Assembly (NCBI RefSeq): GCF_014192395.1
Contig: NZ_JACHXW010000002.1
Coordinates: forward strand, 186,001 to 250,000
From: Paenibacillus endophyticus
GTDB taxonomy: Bacteria > Bacillota > Bacilli > Paenibacillales > Paenibacillaceae
Length of the DNA stretch: 64,000 nucleotides
Direction: 5' to 3'
The notes beneath the pieces are model-generated. The model was not told the DNA's origin. It saw only the letters and a list, made by a program, of their open reading frames with translations, and did not search any database. A program made the position numbers and the translations under genes. Shown in pieces: positions 7,649-15,896 of the stretch (position 1 is the stretch's first letter; each line of letters starts with the position of its first letter).

Positions 7649-8740
7649 TTAACGATCCAGCTCCATTAAGTTGTATGCCTCATGGTAAAGCCCGAGCTGT
7701 TTCAGCGCCAGCTTGCAGTGCGTAAGCAGCCTCCTGTCGGCCGGTATCCGGTTCAAATGCTGCGCATCGCGAATGATTGCAAGCTTTGTTTCCGGCTCGG
7801 CTTCGCGAAGCATGGCAATAAGCGCTCTGCCATCCTCCCAGTTGATCGAAAGCGGCTTTGCGTCTATTCGAGCTGCTGCCGCAGACAGCGGAACGATACC
7901 AACCGTATCCGTTGTTTCCATGCATATCGCCCTGTTTCTTTGTTCGCGCAGCGTTTGTGCGTAATGGGATAAATCCGTTATTGTATGCAGTCCAAACATT
8001 TCGCCTAATCGCGCCATCGCTGGCGTTCTTTCCTCGTCAGCAAGCTGCGGTTTTTTCGCCAGATGGGCTTCCAGCATTGCAGGATTATTGTGCAGCAAAA
8101 ATTGGTCCGTATAAATCATTCGCAAAAAATCATTAATGTTTCTAGCGACCAGCCAAATGCCGGAATCCGAATCCATCGGTGATACTGCCGCAATAAAAGC
8201 TTGCTCCAGATCCGCAGCCATGCCGAAATCGGTGACAAAGCAATAATGAATGCCATCTCCGCCCGAGCTCGCAAACGGAATAAAGTCAGGCGGGGTAGAA
8301 GGATAACGGAAGTCATGTTTCTGCATAAGGAGTCCTAGCTCTGCTTCCATTGCACCGCCGAACTCAGTCTCTAGCTCGTACAATCGACTAACCGTAAGAG
8401 GAACGGCGTAGTCTCCGTATTGTTGATGGATGCGAGGCTGTTCATGAGCCGTTTCCTCAGGGTCGATTTGCCCGAACAAAACCCGCGAGGAAAGTTTGCT
8501 TGTATCCATGCTCGCGTACGCTTCTATTACATTCGGCACATGCAAACGCGTCAGCCTCATTCCGGAGGCAATCTTGTACAGCGTGGCGAGTTCTCCATCC
8601 GCCCAGCCCAGCAAGCTCTCCTCCGTAAGTTCTCCCTTGCTGCCGAATATCCGCTCCATGCTTGCGTTAAGCTCGCGTTTATCTAAGTTCGTATATGACA
8701 ATTCCTCCATGATGAAAGCTATTATAGCAGGTCTATCCAT
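7649..8740 (-). CDS. SMI1/KNR4-like (SUKH) domain protein, uncharacterised
   Basis: 363 residues, no signal peptide or membrane segment. The middle part contains FIPFASSGGDGIHYCFVTDFG, typical of SMI1/KNR4-like proteins (the pattern 'G-DGIHY-fl-tDFG'), preceded by YELETEFGGAM. The N-terminal 100 and C-terminal 120 residues are mainly helical and not recognised. SUKH domains are found in immunity proteins of polymorphic toxin systems and in ordinary cytoplasmic proteins; no toxin gene is adjacent here, so an immunity role is not supported. The ATG follows GGGAGGG with an 8-nt spacer. Confidence 0.6.
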   Translation of the reverse strand: MDRPAIIAFIMEELSYTNLDKRELNASMERIFGSKGELTEESLLGWADGELATLYKIASGMRLTRLHVPNVIEAYASMDTSKLSSRVLFGQIDPEETAHEQPRIHQQYGDYAVPLTVSRLYELETEFGGAMEAELGLLMQKHDFRYPSTPPDFIPFASSGGDGIHYCFVTDFGMAADLEQAFIAAVSPMDSDSGIWLVARNINDFLRMIYTDQFLLHNNPAMLEAHLAKKPQLADEERTPAMARLGEMFGLHTITDLSHYAQTLREQRNRAICMETTDTVGIVPLSAAAARIDAKPLSINWEDGRALIAMLREAEPETKLAIIRDAQHLNRIPADRRLLTHCKLALKQLGLYHEAYNLMELDR

Positions 8741-8826
8741 GCTTCATTCCCTCCCTGTCCATTTCATCTTCAAGCTCTGGAAAACGAATCCTAATTATAC
8801 CAAATGGACGGAGGAGGTGGCTAGCT

Positions 8827-8995
8827 TTGGATGCGAGACCAGCTAAAAACGGCGTGAACAGCAGACGAGAGCTATTATGGGAATTGGTCGCCAAGCACAG
8901 CTGATTCAAAGCTTTCGAAATAGCATGCGTCATTATCATAAGGCGCTAACGCATCGGTTGCTGCCGCGACTCAGGCAAATACTCCCCTTCAAGCT
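8827..8995 (+). pseudogene. possible decayed MarR-family regulator fragment
   Basis: In this 314-nt stretch between genes a strong ribosome-binding site (GGAGGAGGTGG) precedes a TTG at 8827. The frame reads 25 codons ending RRELLWELVAKHS and a stop. In a neighbouring frame the text goes on QLIQSFRNSMRHYHKALTHR and then LLPRLRQI. Joined across a frameshift near 8895 this resembles the first helices of MarR-type regulators. The frame then runs into the terminator at 9004-9046 with no helix-turn-helix, so any such gene is broken and truncated. A short real peptide of 25 residues is the alternative. Confidence 0.3.
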
Positions 8996-9003
8996 TTTGC
9001 CGC

Positions 9004-9046
9004 AAAAAAAGAGGCTGGCGCATATTGATATGCTCCAGCCTCTTCT
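9004..9046 (-). terminator. Rho-independent terminator of the VOC-family gene
   Basis: On the minus strand GAGGCTGG (9035-9042 complement) pairs with CCAGCCTC (9011-9018 complement) across a 16-nt loop, followed by seven T's. It lies just past the stop of the VOC gene. Confidence 0.85.
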
Positions 9047-9054
9047 TATTCCAC

Positions 9055-9474
9055 TTATTCGCCCTGCTCGATTGCACTCGGCTCCATAAACGCAAGCTCC
9101 CACAAATGATTATCAAGATCCTGGAAGCTCCAGCTGTACATAAAGCCGTGGTCAACCGGGTCACGGTAAGGCTTCGCGTCCGCTGCCAAAGCCCGCTTGA
9201 CGATCTCATCCACTTCCGCTCTGCTTTCTGCAGATATGGCGACAATGACTTCAGTCGTTTTTGCAGCATCGGCAATATCTTTATCAATAAAGGATTTGAA
9301 AAAGTCTTCAACGAGCAGCATCACGAAAATATTGTCGCCAATAATCATACAGGTTGCATTCTCATCGGTAAATTGAGGGTTGAATTCAAAGCCGATCTTC
9401 GTGAAAAATTCAACTGATTTATTCAAATCTTTAACCGGTAAATTGACAAATATGTTGCTGGACTTAAAAGCCAT
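9055..9474 (-). CDS. VOC (glyoxalase/bleomycin resistance) superfamily protein
   Basis: 139 residues made of two beta-alpha-beta-beta-beta units, as in small glyoxalase-fold proteins. Typical features are the opening IFVNLPVKDLNKSVEFFTKIGF, the central NIFVMLLVEDFF and the closing FQDLDNHLWELAFMEP. The C-terminal Glu in 'HLWEL' is the usual metal ligand position. Members of this subgroup (PhnB/YkcA-like or lactoylglutathione lyase-like) are mostly of unknown substrate. The ATG has GAGGTGATG upstream. It is monocistronic with a clear terminator. Confidence 0.85.
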   Translation of the reverse strand: MAFKSSNIFVNLPVKDLNKSVEFFTKIGFEFNPQFTDENATCMIIGDNIFVMLLVEDFFKSFIDKDIADAAKTTEVIVAISAESRAEVDEIVKRALAADAKPYRDPVDHGFMYSWSFQDLDNHLWELAFMEPSAIEQGE

Positions 9475-9641
9475 TACCCATCACCTCATCATTAGAATAG
9501 TTAGCATTGGTTTGATTCAGAGCGAATCGATATGATTATATCGTTATTCTACCATTTTTTACAGCCTATTATTTCTTATGGATTGCTATTTTTTGAGATT
9601 TATTGCCATGTCAAAAAAACAAACAGCTATTTCGCGCATGG

Positions 9642-9905
9642 CTATTGCTGCCTCTCAAAAAACGCAGGCCGCTTGCTTTCATAGAAACGTTCCATCTTGT
9701 CGATCTCACCCGATATGTCCAGCAGCCAAGCCTCATCCCCGGTCATATTCGCCATATATCCGAAATTGTATTGCTCGGCAAGCCGCTGCGCGTATTTGGC
9801 GTTCAGCTTCAAACAAGAGTTCATTTCCGACTGCTCCTGCTCATTAAGTGTCCGGCTTTGCTGGAGCAGCCACAGCTCGGCAAGCCGCCAGTGAATATTC
9901 ATCAT
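9642..9905 (-). CDS. small conserved Paenibacillus-type protein
   Basis: About 87 residues, all-helical and charged, beginning MNIHWRLAELWLLQQSR. The layout (helix 'RLAELW', then 'L-N-EQEQSEMNSCLKLNAKY', then 'D-AWLLDISGEIDKMER') matches small hypothetical proteins that are common in Paenibacillus genomes (DUF7667-like, by memory). No catalytic motif is visible. The ATG at 9905 has AGGA 9 nt upstream; the ATG three codons earlier overlaps that site and is less likely. Function unknown. Confidence 0.55.
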   Translation of the reverse strand: MMNIHWRLAELWLLQQSRTLNEQEQSEMNSCLKLNAKYAQRLAEQYNFGYMANMTGDEAWLLDISGEIDKMERFYESKRPAFFERQQ

Positions 9906-10045
9906 ATCGATCATTCCTATCCGTCGAAATGTCCTTCTTTCCCATTCTCTCCTTTTTCACGAAAATTTAGCCCTCCTGCCCCTTGTTTCATTCCGCTTGC
10001 ATTTGTTTTATTACTTAGTAACGCATACAAAGGGGAGTGACGGTT

Positions 10046-10396
10046 ATGACGCAGAAAAAATTTTACTACGTATCCATCTCGGGAAAGCGGATCGAGCCCG
10101 AGCCTTCCATCAACGATCAGCTGACGGTAGTAGGCACATCCGAACAGATCAGCGAGCTCCAGCAGCAGCTTGACCAAATCCAGCGTGATGATGAAATTAC
10201 GCAATTCCGGGCACCGATTCCTTATAAATCCGCAGATCACGATCAAGCGACCGATAAATTCAATGAAGATCTGATCAAGGTCTATCACACGGTATATGAG
10301 CTAGGCACAGACGAGACTAGAGCCCATATCCGCCAAATGAACATTTTGACCAAGCTGCAGGATACCGACTACAACTATCCGGGCTATGAGCGATAA
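10046..10396 (+). CDS. conserved hypothetical protein
   Basis: 116 residues beginning MTQKKFYYVSISGKRIEPEP. A beta-rich first half with a 'FYYVSI-GKRIEPEPSINDQLTVVGT' core is followed by a coiled-coil-like helix (EQISELQQQLDQIQRDDEI) and a helical C-terminus ending TDYNYPGYER. No signal peptide, cysteines or known catalytic motif. The ATG at 10046 lies 8 nt after GGGGAG; a GTG nine nt earlier is inside that site. A strong terminator follows. Function unknown, though the regular codon pattern and clean start suggest a real cytosolic protein. Confidence 0.7.
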   Translation: MTQKKFYYVSISGKRIEPEPSINDQLTVVGTSEQISELQQQLDQIQRDDEITQFRAPIPYKSADHDQATDKFNEDLIKVYHTVYELGTDETRAHIRQMNILTKLQDTDYNYPGYER

Positions 10397-10409
10397 AACA
10401 AAGCAAACG

Positions 10410-10454
10410 AAAGCTGCCCCACAAGTGTCGTTAAGACCTCATGGGGCAGCTTTT
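10410..10454. terminator. bidirectional Rho-independent terminator
   Basis: AAAGCTGCCCCA (10410-10421) pairs perfectly with TGGGGCAGCTTT (10442-10453), with T's on both sides. It serves the hypothetical gene on the plus strand and the GH43 operon on the minus strand. Confidence 0.9.
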
Positions 10455-10491
10455 GCTGTGCCTGTCTTATGTTGAAGGGTAGACTTCTCGC

Positions 10492-12573
10492 CTACAAAGC
10501 CGTAAAGCTGGTTTCACGGAAAGACGCCTCTCCTGTTCCGATAAAGCCCGGTGCGCCGCCTAGCCCATCTATCGCATCAGCAAACCATATATGCTCGTCT
10601 ACGCGGATAGTGAGGCTGCCGCCAGCCACTGTGCTGGATATCGTATGCCAGCCAGTCCAATCAAAGGAATCGGCAGCTAGCGATGCAGTCAAAATGACGT
10701 TCGGTGCACCTTCCGAGTACTGCGTGACCGTAATCGATTCAGCAGCCCGGTTCAAGATGACCTCTACCCCGTTGCGTTCATCGGAGTACGATGCAAGCAT
10801 GCCGAACGCAGCCCCGCGCTTGATCAGAATATCCGTTTCGAAGCGGAAGCCATTGCTTGCCTCAACGGTGCCGGATGGCTGCATTTTCCATGAGGTGCGG
10901 CGATTCTGATGGCTGCGGCAGTGCAGCTCGCCGCCGATCACTCGGCAAATGCCATCGCCGTCCACACGCTCAAGAAGCTCTGCAAAGGCACTTCCATTCT
11001 CAGCAGACATAGCAGCATGCCGCGTGACTTCGAAGCCAGCGAAAGCTGCCGATGTGTAACGCGTGTGCATGCCTACGCTGCCGCTAACAATCGGGAAGTT
11101 TGCCTGAATGACCGCAACGCCGTCGAGCTTGATCACATAGTGCCTCCCCGTTTTCTCCACGCGCAGCAAATGAAATGCTCCATAATGAAAAGTTTCCGGC
11201 AGCGCATGCTCGATCGCTTCATGCTGAACGCCTTTGTAGACAGCCTGTGCCCGCAATACTCTCCGGCCTACGTCAAACAATACCGATACGTAGCTGCTCT
11301 CGTCCAAATATGCAGCATAAATTCCGTACAAGCCTCCCGTATGGTCGTGATGCCACTTCATGCTTGCCTCAAGCACATAGTGCGTATAGGGTTCGCGGGT
11401 TACAGCCCCGGCGACAACAGCTCGGTTCGCCTGAAAGGCCTCTCTATTTGCTTGCGACCAATCGCCTGCATTCGTCAGCCAGTGTCCGCCTAAACTCTCG
11501 CCGCTGCCATCGAACAAATCACGCAAAGCTGGCCGTGCAGGCGCCGGCTGCGCCTTGTATGAAGGACCAGCGATATATAGCCGGTCTCCGTTCCAAAGCA
11601 GCGGGTCGGCACGCATCGTGCGCTGCTCGCGGTTCATATCGAGCACATCGTCCGCATTGCGCCCGTGGTAGAACACCCATTGATCTATGTTGTTCGGTCC
11701 GCGGATGACAGAGTTGTGTCCGACTCCCTCTACGCCCTCATTTTTGCGAAGCAGCGGTTCATATTGATCATCGGAAGGATATTTGAGCCAATCCAGCTCA
11801 AGAAGCGACTGATCCTTGCTGGCATCCGCCACCGAGTAGCCTAAGAAATAGTTCGGCCGAACATAAGCATTTCCGCTGTACATCATATAGTGCTTCAAGC
11901 CGCGCTTCAAGTAGAAAGCACCCTCGATCGTATGCCAGTCACGGCCGTCGCCGAAACGGTTTTCCTCATAAATTTCCTCGTCAATCGTAGGCACAACGAC
12001 AATCCGCGGCTCTCCGGCCGGCGTCACCATATCGAGGAGCCGATCAACCAGAATGACCGTGCCTGCGCGGTCACGATCTACGCCGGAGTACTCGTTGTTG
12101 GAATAAAACATATAATAATCGCCATGCTCATCTTTTACGACATGCGCATCCAGCGAGAACGTATCATAAAATGTCCGTACATACTCGAACGGTCCTTCCG
12201 GCGTCTCGGATACGGCAACCATCAAGCGCTCCTCATGCACGTCCTCCGCATGCTCGGGCATAGAGGAAACATACAGATAGAATCGGCCGTTCTCGTAAAC
12301 GGCAGCAGGCGCCCAATAGTTTTTGCGTCCTCCCATTTGAAAGCCAATGCCAAGATGCTCCCAGCTCAGGAGATCATCCGAGCGCAGTACGATTACTCCC
12401 GCTTCACTTGTCGCGTAAGTGTAATAGCATCCATTATGCTTCAGCACATACGGATCGGGATGCACGAGCGTCAACGGCTCTGCCTGGCCTTCTCCCGCCT
12501 TAATCGGAAGCGGATTGCGATACGAATCGGCGCTATTCAGCGGCATTCCATCTGCTTGCGTTCTTTTATCCAT
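10492..12573 (-). CDS. glycoside hydrolase family 43 protein with C-terminal beta-sandwich domains
   Basis: About 693 residues. The five-bladed propeller of GH43 occupies about 30-345: the general base D40 (HPDPYVL), the pKa-modulating D142 (LDAHVV) and the acid E217 (TIEGAFY) are in their expected contexts. From about 355 two beta-sandwich domains follow (RDLFDGSGESLGGHW and GFRFETDILIKRG), like the accessory domains of xylosidases and arabinofuranosidases. No signal peptide, so it probably hydrolyses imported arabino- or xylo-oligosaccharides in the cytoplasm. The ATG at 12573 has GGAGG 8 nt upstream. It is last in the binding protein/permease operon. Confidence 0.88.
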   Translation of the reverse strand: MDKRTQADGMPLNSADSYRNPLPIKAGEGQAEPLTLVHPDPYVLKHNGCYYTYATSEAGVIVLRSDDLLSWEHLGIGFQMGGRKNYWAPAAVYENGRFYLYVSSMPEHAEDVHEERLMVAVSETPEGPFEYVRTFYDTFSLDAHVVKDEHGDYYMFYSNNEYSGVDRDRAGTVILVDRLLDMVTPAGEPRIVVVPTIDEEIYEENRFGDGRDWHTIEGAFYLKRGLKHYMMYSGNAYVRPNYFLGYSVADASKDQSLLELDWLKYPSDDQYEPLLRKNEGVEGVGHNSVIRGPNNIDQWVFYHGRNADDVLDMNREQRTMRADPLLWNGDRLYIAGPSYKAQPAPARPALRDLFDGSGESLGGHWLTNAGDWSQANREAFQANRAVVAGAVTREPYTHYVLEASMKWHHDHTGGLYGIYAAYLDESSYVSVLFDVGRRVLRAQAVYKGVQHEAIEHALPETFHYGAFHLLRVEKTGRHYVIKLDGVAVIQANFPIVSGSVGMHTRYTSAAFAGFEVTRHAAMSAENGSAFAELLERVDGDGICRVIGGELHCRSHQNRRTSWKMQPSGTVEASNGFRFETDILIKRGAAFGMLASYSDERNGVEVILNRAAESITVTQYSEGAPNVILTASLAADSFDWTGWHTISSTVAGGSLTIRVDEHIWFADAIDGLGGAPGFIGTGEASFRETSFTAL

Positions 12574-12598
12574 ATGATCATCCTCCATTTTTTCTAAT

Positions 12599-13405
12599 TT
12601 AGCTTTTTACCGCCCCGGCAGTCAATCCGGATTTCATCGCATTCTGGCCGAACATATAGACGATGACAGAAGGAATGGTCATAAGAATGAGCGCTGCATA
12701 CAGCTGGGCGACCATTTCCGGCGTTTGATTCGTTGTACCCGTGAAAAACTGTGTAGCCAACGTTACCGTGTACATCTTCTCGTCGCGAATAAGCAGCAGC
12801 GGGATAATATAATCGTTCCACGAGTAAATAAAGGTCAGCACCGCGATGTTGATAATGGCCGGAATGCCCAGCGGAATCATGATCGTTCTGTACATGCGCA
12901 GCGACGAGGCGCCGTCAATCATGCCCGCCTCCAAGATCGCGTTCGGAATGGAATCGAAATAGTTTTTGAGAATAAGCAGCATGAATGGGGCATTGAAGGC
13001 TACCAGCGGCAAAATAACGCCTGTGTAGCTGTTCATGATGCCCAGCGTCTTCGCCGTGAAGAACAGCGGGGACATGACCGCAGTTGCCGGTATTGCCAAG
13101 CAGGCTACGAGCGAATAGAACAGAACATCTTTAAGCTTGAACTGCATTTTGGAGAAGGCATAGGCAGCAAGCGTAGCGAGCAGCCCGACAACGATCGTCG
13201 TGCACACGGCGATGAAGAAGCTATTGAATACAACTAGGAAATAGTTGACCTTCGGATGCTGGATGACCGCCAAATAATTGCCGAAGCCATTGATGCCAAG
13301 CGATTTAATGACCGATTGCACGAGCGGGTACAGCCAAATGAGCGCGAATACAGCCAACACGGCCTGAATCGCCCACTTATCTATTTTTCGTAAATTAATA
13401 AACAT
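12599..13405 (-). CDS. carbohydrate ABC transporter permease, MalG/AraQ type
   Basis: 268 residues with six membrane helices and the EAA loop 'EAGMIDGASSLRMYRTIMIPLGIPAI', which docks on the ATPase. Belongs to the CUT1 family inner permeases. No ATPase is encoded here, as usual for Firmicute CUT1 systems that share an MsmX-type ATPase encoded elsewhere. The ATG at 13405 lies just after GAGGTGAG; the frame also holds a GTG nine nt upstream. Follows the MalF-type permease by 18 nt. Confidence 0.92.
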   Translation of the reverse strand: MFINLRKIDKWAIQAVLAVFALIWLYPLVQSVIKSLGINGFGNYLAVIQHPKVNYFLVVFNSFFIAVCTTIVVGLLATLAAYAFSKMQFKLKDVLFYSLVACLAIPATAVMSPLFFTAKTLGIMNSYTGVILPLVAFNAPFMLLILKNYFDSIPNAILEAGMIDGASSLRMYRTIMIPLGIPAIINIAVLTFIYSWNDYIIPLLLIRDEKMYTVTLATQFFTGTTNQTPEMVAQLYAALILMTIPSVIVYMFGQNAMKSGLTAGAVKS

Positions 13406-13423
13406 AGGACTCACCTCTTCCTG

Positions 13424-14314
13424 TTATAGATCACGCTGCTGGCGGTTCGTATATTGGATTTGCAGCACCGCAAGCACAAGCGCGATAATCAGAATCGTAA
13501 CGCCTGCTGCCGCGGACATGCCTCCGTTAAATTCCTCAATCGCTTTTTTATACACGTAGGTTGTCAGAAACTCCGTAGAGCGCCCAGGCCCGCCGCCGGT
13601 CAGCAGCGAGACGATATCGAATGTTTTGAGCGATCCGACGATGCCAAGAATGACGAGCGTAGACGTTGTGCCTCCAACGAGCGGAACCGTAATCTTGAAC
13701 AGCGTGCGCCAGAAGCCGGAGCCGTCGATTTTGGCCGATTCATAGATTTCATCGGGAATAGCCAGCAGCGCCGAGTAATAAAGCGTCATGCTAAAGCCCA
13801 TCCACTCAAAAATATTAACGATAATAATTGACATCAGCGCGTACTTGGGATCTCCTAGCCAGGAAACGGCCAGAAAATCAAGCCCCATTGCGCGAAGCCC
13901 TTCGTTCAAACTGCCGAAATTCGTATCCATAATTATCCGGAAGATCGCCGCGATTATAATCGGCGCCATAATCGTCGGAATGAAATAAACCGAACGGAAA
14001 ATCGCATGCCCTTTCAGCTTCGCGCGCAGCAGCACCGCGAGCATTAAGCCAAGCGCTGCCTGCACGCCGACCGTACAAACGAAGAAGATTAAATTGTTGC
14101 GCAAAGCAATATGGTAAGACTTATCGTCAAACAGCTTGATATAGTTATCAAAGCCGATATATTTCATGTCCGTGTCGATGCCGTTCCAGGAATGAAAGCT
14201 CGTGTATACGGTAAATCCAATGCAGTAATACAGAAACAATCCCGACAATACAAGTATCGGTAGCACATAAAGATAAGCTCTCCAGCCGGAAAGCACTGAA
14301 CGGTTGCCAGTCAT
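13424..14314 (-). CDS. carbohydrate ABC transporter permease, MalF/UgpA type
   Basis: 296 residues, six membrane helices, EAA loop 'ESAKIDGSGFWRTLFKITVPLVGG'. It pairs with the MalG-type permease to form the channel of a CUT1 oligosaccharide importer. The ATG has GGAGGAG upstream. An intercistronic hairpin lies between it and the upstream binding-protein gene, so it is probably made in smaller amounts than that protein. Confidence 0.92.
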   Translation of the reverse strand: MTGNRSVLSGWRAYLYVLPILVLSGLFLYYCIGFTVYTSFHSWNGIDTDMKYIGFDNYIKLFDDKSYHIALRNNLIFFVCTVGVQAALGLMLAVLLRAKLKGHAIFRSVYFIPTIMAPIIIAAIFRIIMDTNFGSLNEGLRAMGLDFLAVSWLGDPKYALMSIIIVNIFEWMGFSMTLYYSALLAIPDEIYESAKIDGSGFWRTLFKITVPLVGGTTSTLVILGIVGSLKTFDIVSLLTGGGPGRSTEFLTTYVYKKAIEEFNGGMSAAAGVTILIIALVLAVLQIQYTNRQQRDL

Positions 14315-14372
14315 GGTGCATCACTCCTCCAATTGCCAATTCTCTGTCTAGCAAGTCTCTCTACTAACAAGA

Positions 14373-14410
14373 AAAGAGCATGAATACCAACTCGCATATC
14401 CATGCTCTTT
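14373..14410 (-). terminator. intercistronic hairpin after the sugar-binding protein gene
   Basis: AAAGAGCATG (14373-14382) pairs with CATGCTCTTT (14401-14410), with a T-rich tail on the minus strand. Between a binding-protein gene and its permeases such hairpins usually act as partial terminators or mRNA stabilisers. Confidence 0.7.
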
Positions 14411-14424
14411 GTTTTATTTACCGA

Positions 14425-15774
14425 TTAATTGCGGTCAATGCCGTCCGAAACCTTCTGAATATCCTTAAGTGCTGTTTCAATGCTTTTGCCTGCCGCGACA
14501 TCCTGCATCGCTACGCCGATAGCATTCGTAAGCTCAGGATAATCGAGCAGACGTTTGCCGATCGCATTGGCAATGGCGTCATTTACGGTTTTGATGCCTT
14601 CGCGCTCAGCTTCGAATTTGAATTGATCAAGCGATTGGATTTGTACGCCAACCTTAGCTGGAGACCCTTGAATGAAGTCCGCCATAATTTGCTGGCCTTC
14701 GCCTTGCGTCATGAATTCAAGCAGCTTCCATGCCGCTTCCTTGTGCTTCGAGCTTTTGTTGATGGACAGCGCCGTATCTACGCTCGCTACCGCTCTTGCT
14801 TCATTCGGTCCGATTTGCGGAAGCAGGAAAATGCCTGTTTCGTCATTTTCGATTGCGGTGCCGTCTTTCTCACCGCCCGGCAGGCTGAAGCCTGCATGCC
14901 ATGAGCCCGTTAGGAACATAGCTGCTTTGCCGGAATAGAAATATTGGTCACGCGCATCCGGATAAGTCGACAAGCCGAGTGCTCCGTCCTGCATCACTTT
15001 GTCTGTGAACAGCTTGCTCCAAGCCGTCATCGTGTCTACGAAAGCCTGATCTGTCCATGCCAGCTTGCCTTGCTCGGCCTCGTAAATTTTACCTGGCGCG
15101 AATTGGTTGCTGAGCGATACGAACATATCGACATCATGCCAGATATCCTTTGCTCCGAATGCCACCGGTACGATGCCGTCGCCTTTTTCGCGAATGGTAG
15201 CATTGACGCTAAGCCATTCCTCATAGGTTGCAGGTACCTTAGTAATGCCAAGCTTATCAAAAATCGTTTTGTTATAGAGTACGAACTCTTGTCCCGTAAG
15301 ATTAAGCGGCAAAGCTACCATCGTGCCATCCGTCGCTTTGACTTGGTCAATCGACGCTTTCACGAAATTGTCCTGCCAGCCTGCTCCCCAGTTCTTGTCC
15401 GCAAGCGCTTCAATCGGCTCGAGCGTATTCGCGTATTGATTCAGCATCCCGCCGACTTGCATGCCTAGCAGATCCGGACCTTCATTGGCAGCCATCGCAA
15501 CCTGAAGCTTCTTTTGGAAATCCGTTTGCTCGCCGCGCCAGTAATCAACTTTGATGTTCGGGTTAGCTGCCTCGAAAGCAGCGATGGCCTTCTCTGCTTG
15601 TACGTCAGTTGGTACCCATGACCAGAAGGTGACCGTTTCCTGCTCGCCTGAAGCGGCGCCTCCGTTATTTCCTGTGTTTGATTCCGCGTTCTTATTACCG
15701 CATGCCGCGGCTGTCAGCAGCAAGCAAACCGACAATGCCAGCACAAGCGCAAATTTGAATGATCCTTTTTTCAT
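14425..15774 (-). CDS. sugar ABC transporter substrate-binding lipoprotein (CUT1 family)
   Basis: 449 residues. The N-terminal signal ends in a lipobox (TAAAC, Cys about 25) followed by a Gly/Asn/Ser linker, so it is tethered to the outer face of the membrane. The mature part is an SBP family 1 fold (VTFWSWVPTDVQAEKAIAAFE, GPDLLGMQVGGMLNQY, GKAAMFLTGSWHAG). The substrate is probably an oligosaccharide fitting the downstream GH43 enzyme, perhaps arabino- or xylo-oligosaccharides. First gene of the transporter operon and adjacent to the YesM/YesN genes, which are the likely regulators. Confidence 0.92.
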   Translation of the reverse strand: MKKGSFKFALVLALSVCLLLTAAACGNKNAESNTGNNGGAASGEQETVTFWSWVPTDVQAEKAIAAFEAANPNIKVDYWRGEQTDFQKKLQVAMAANEGPDLLGMQVGGMLNQYANTLEPIEALADKNWGAGWQDNFVKASIDQVKATDGTMVALPLNLTGQEFVLYNKTIFDKLGITKVPATYEEWLSVNATIREKGDGIVPVAFGAKDIWHDVDMFVSLSNQFAPGKIYEAEQGKLAWTDQAFVDTMTAWSKLFTDKVMQDGALGLSTYPDARDQYFYSGKAAMFLTGSWHAGFSLPGGEKDGTAIENDETGIFLLPQIGPNEARAVASVDTALSINKSSKHKEAAWKLLEFMTQGEGQQIMADFIQGSPAKVGVQIQSLDQFKFEAEREGIKTVNDAIANAIGKRLLDYPELTNAIGVAMQDVAAGKSIETALKDIQKVSDGIDRN

Positions 15775-15821
15775 TTTCCCATCTCCCCTTAGATGTGTGC
15801 TTCTCTTCTTGCTCCTTAATC

Positions 15822-15850
15822 ATAAAAAAGAAGAGCCCGCTCGCGGACTC
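15822..15850 (-). terminator. probable terminator of the yesMN-like operon
   Basis: On the minus strand GAGTCCGC pairs with GCGGGCTC (one G-U pair, small loop), followed by a TTCTTTTTT tail, 47 nt after the regulator stop. It separates the two-component genes from the transporter operon. Confidence 0.6.
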
Positions 15851-15896
15851 CATTATTTTTACTTTTACTCTATCTTTTTTACTTTTTATACTAGAA

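Noticed and set aside
7649-8740. Calling the SMI1-like protein an immunity protein of a toxin system
   Set aside because: No toxin, secretion or effector gene lies nearby; the domain also occurs in ordinary proteins.
8733-8939. 68-codon minus-strand frame upstream of the SMI1-like gene
   Set aside because: It overlaps the SMI1-like gene start, has no ribosome-binding site and no protein-like pattern.
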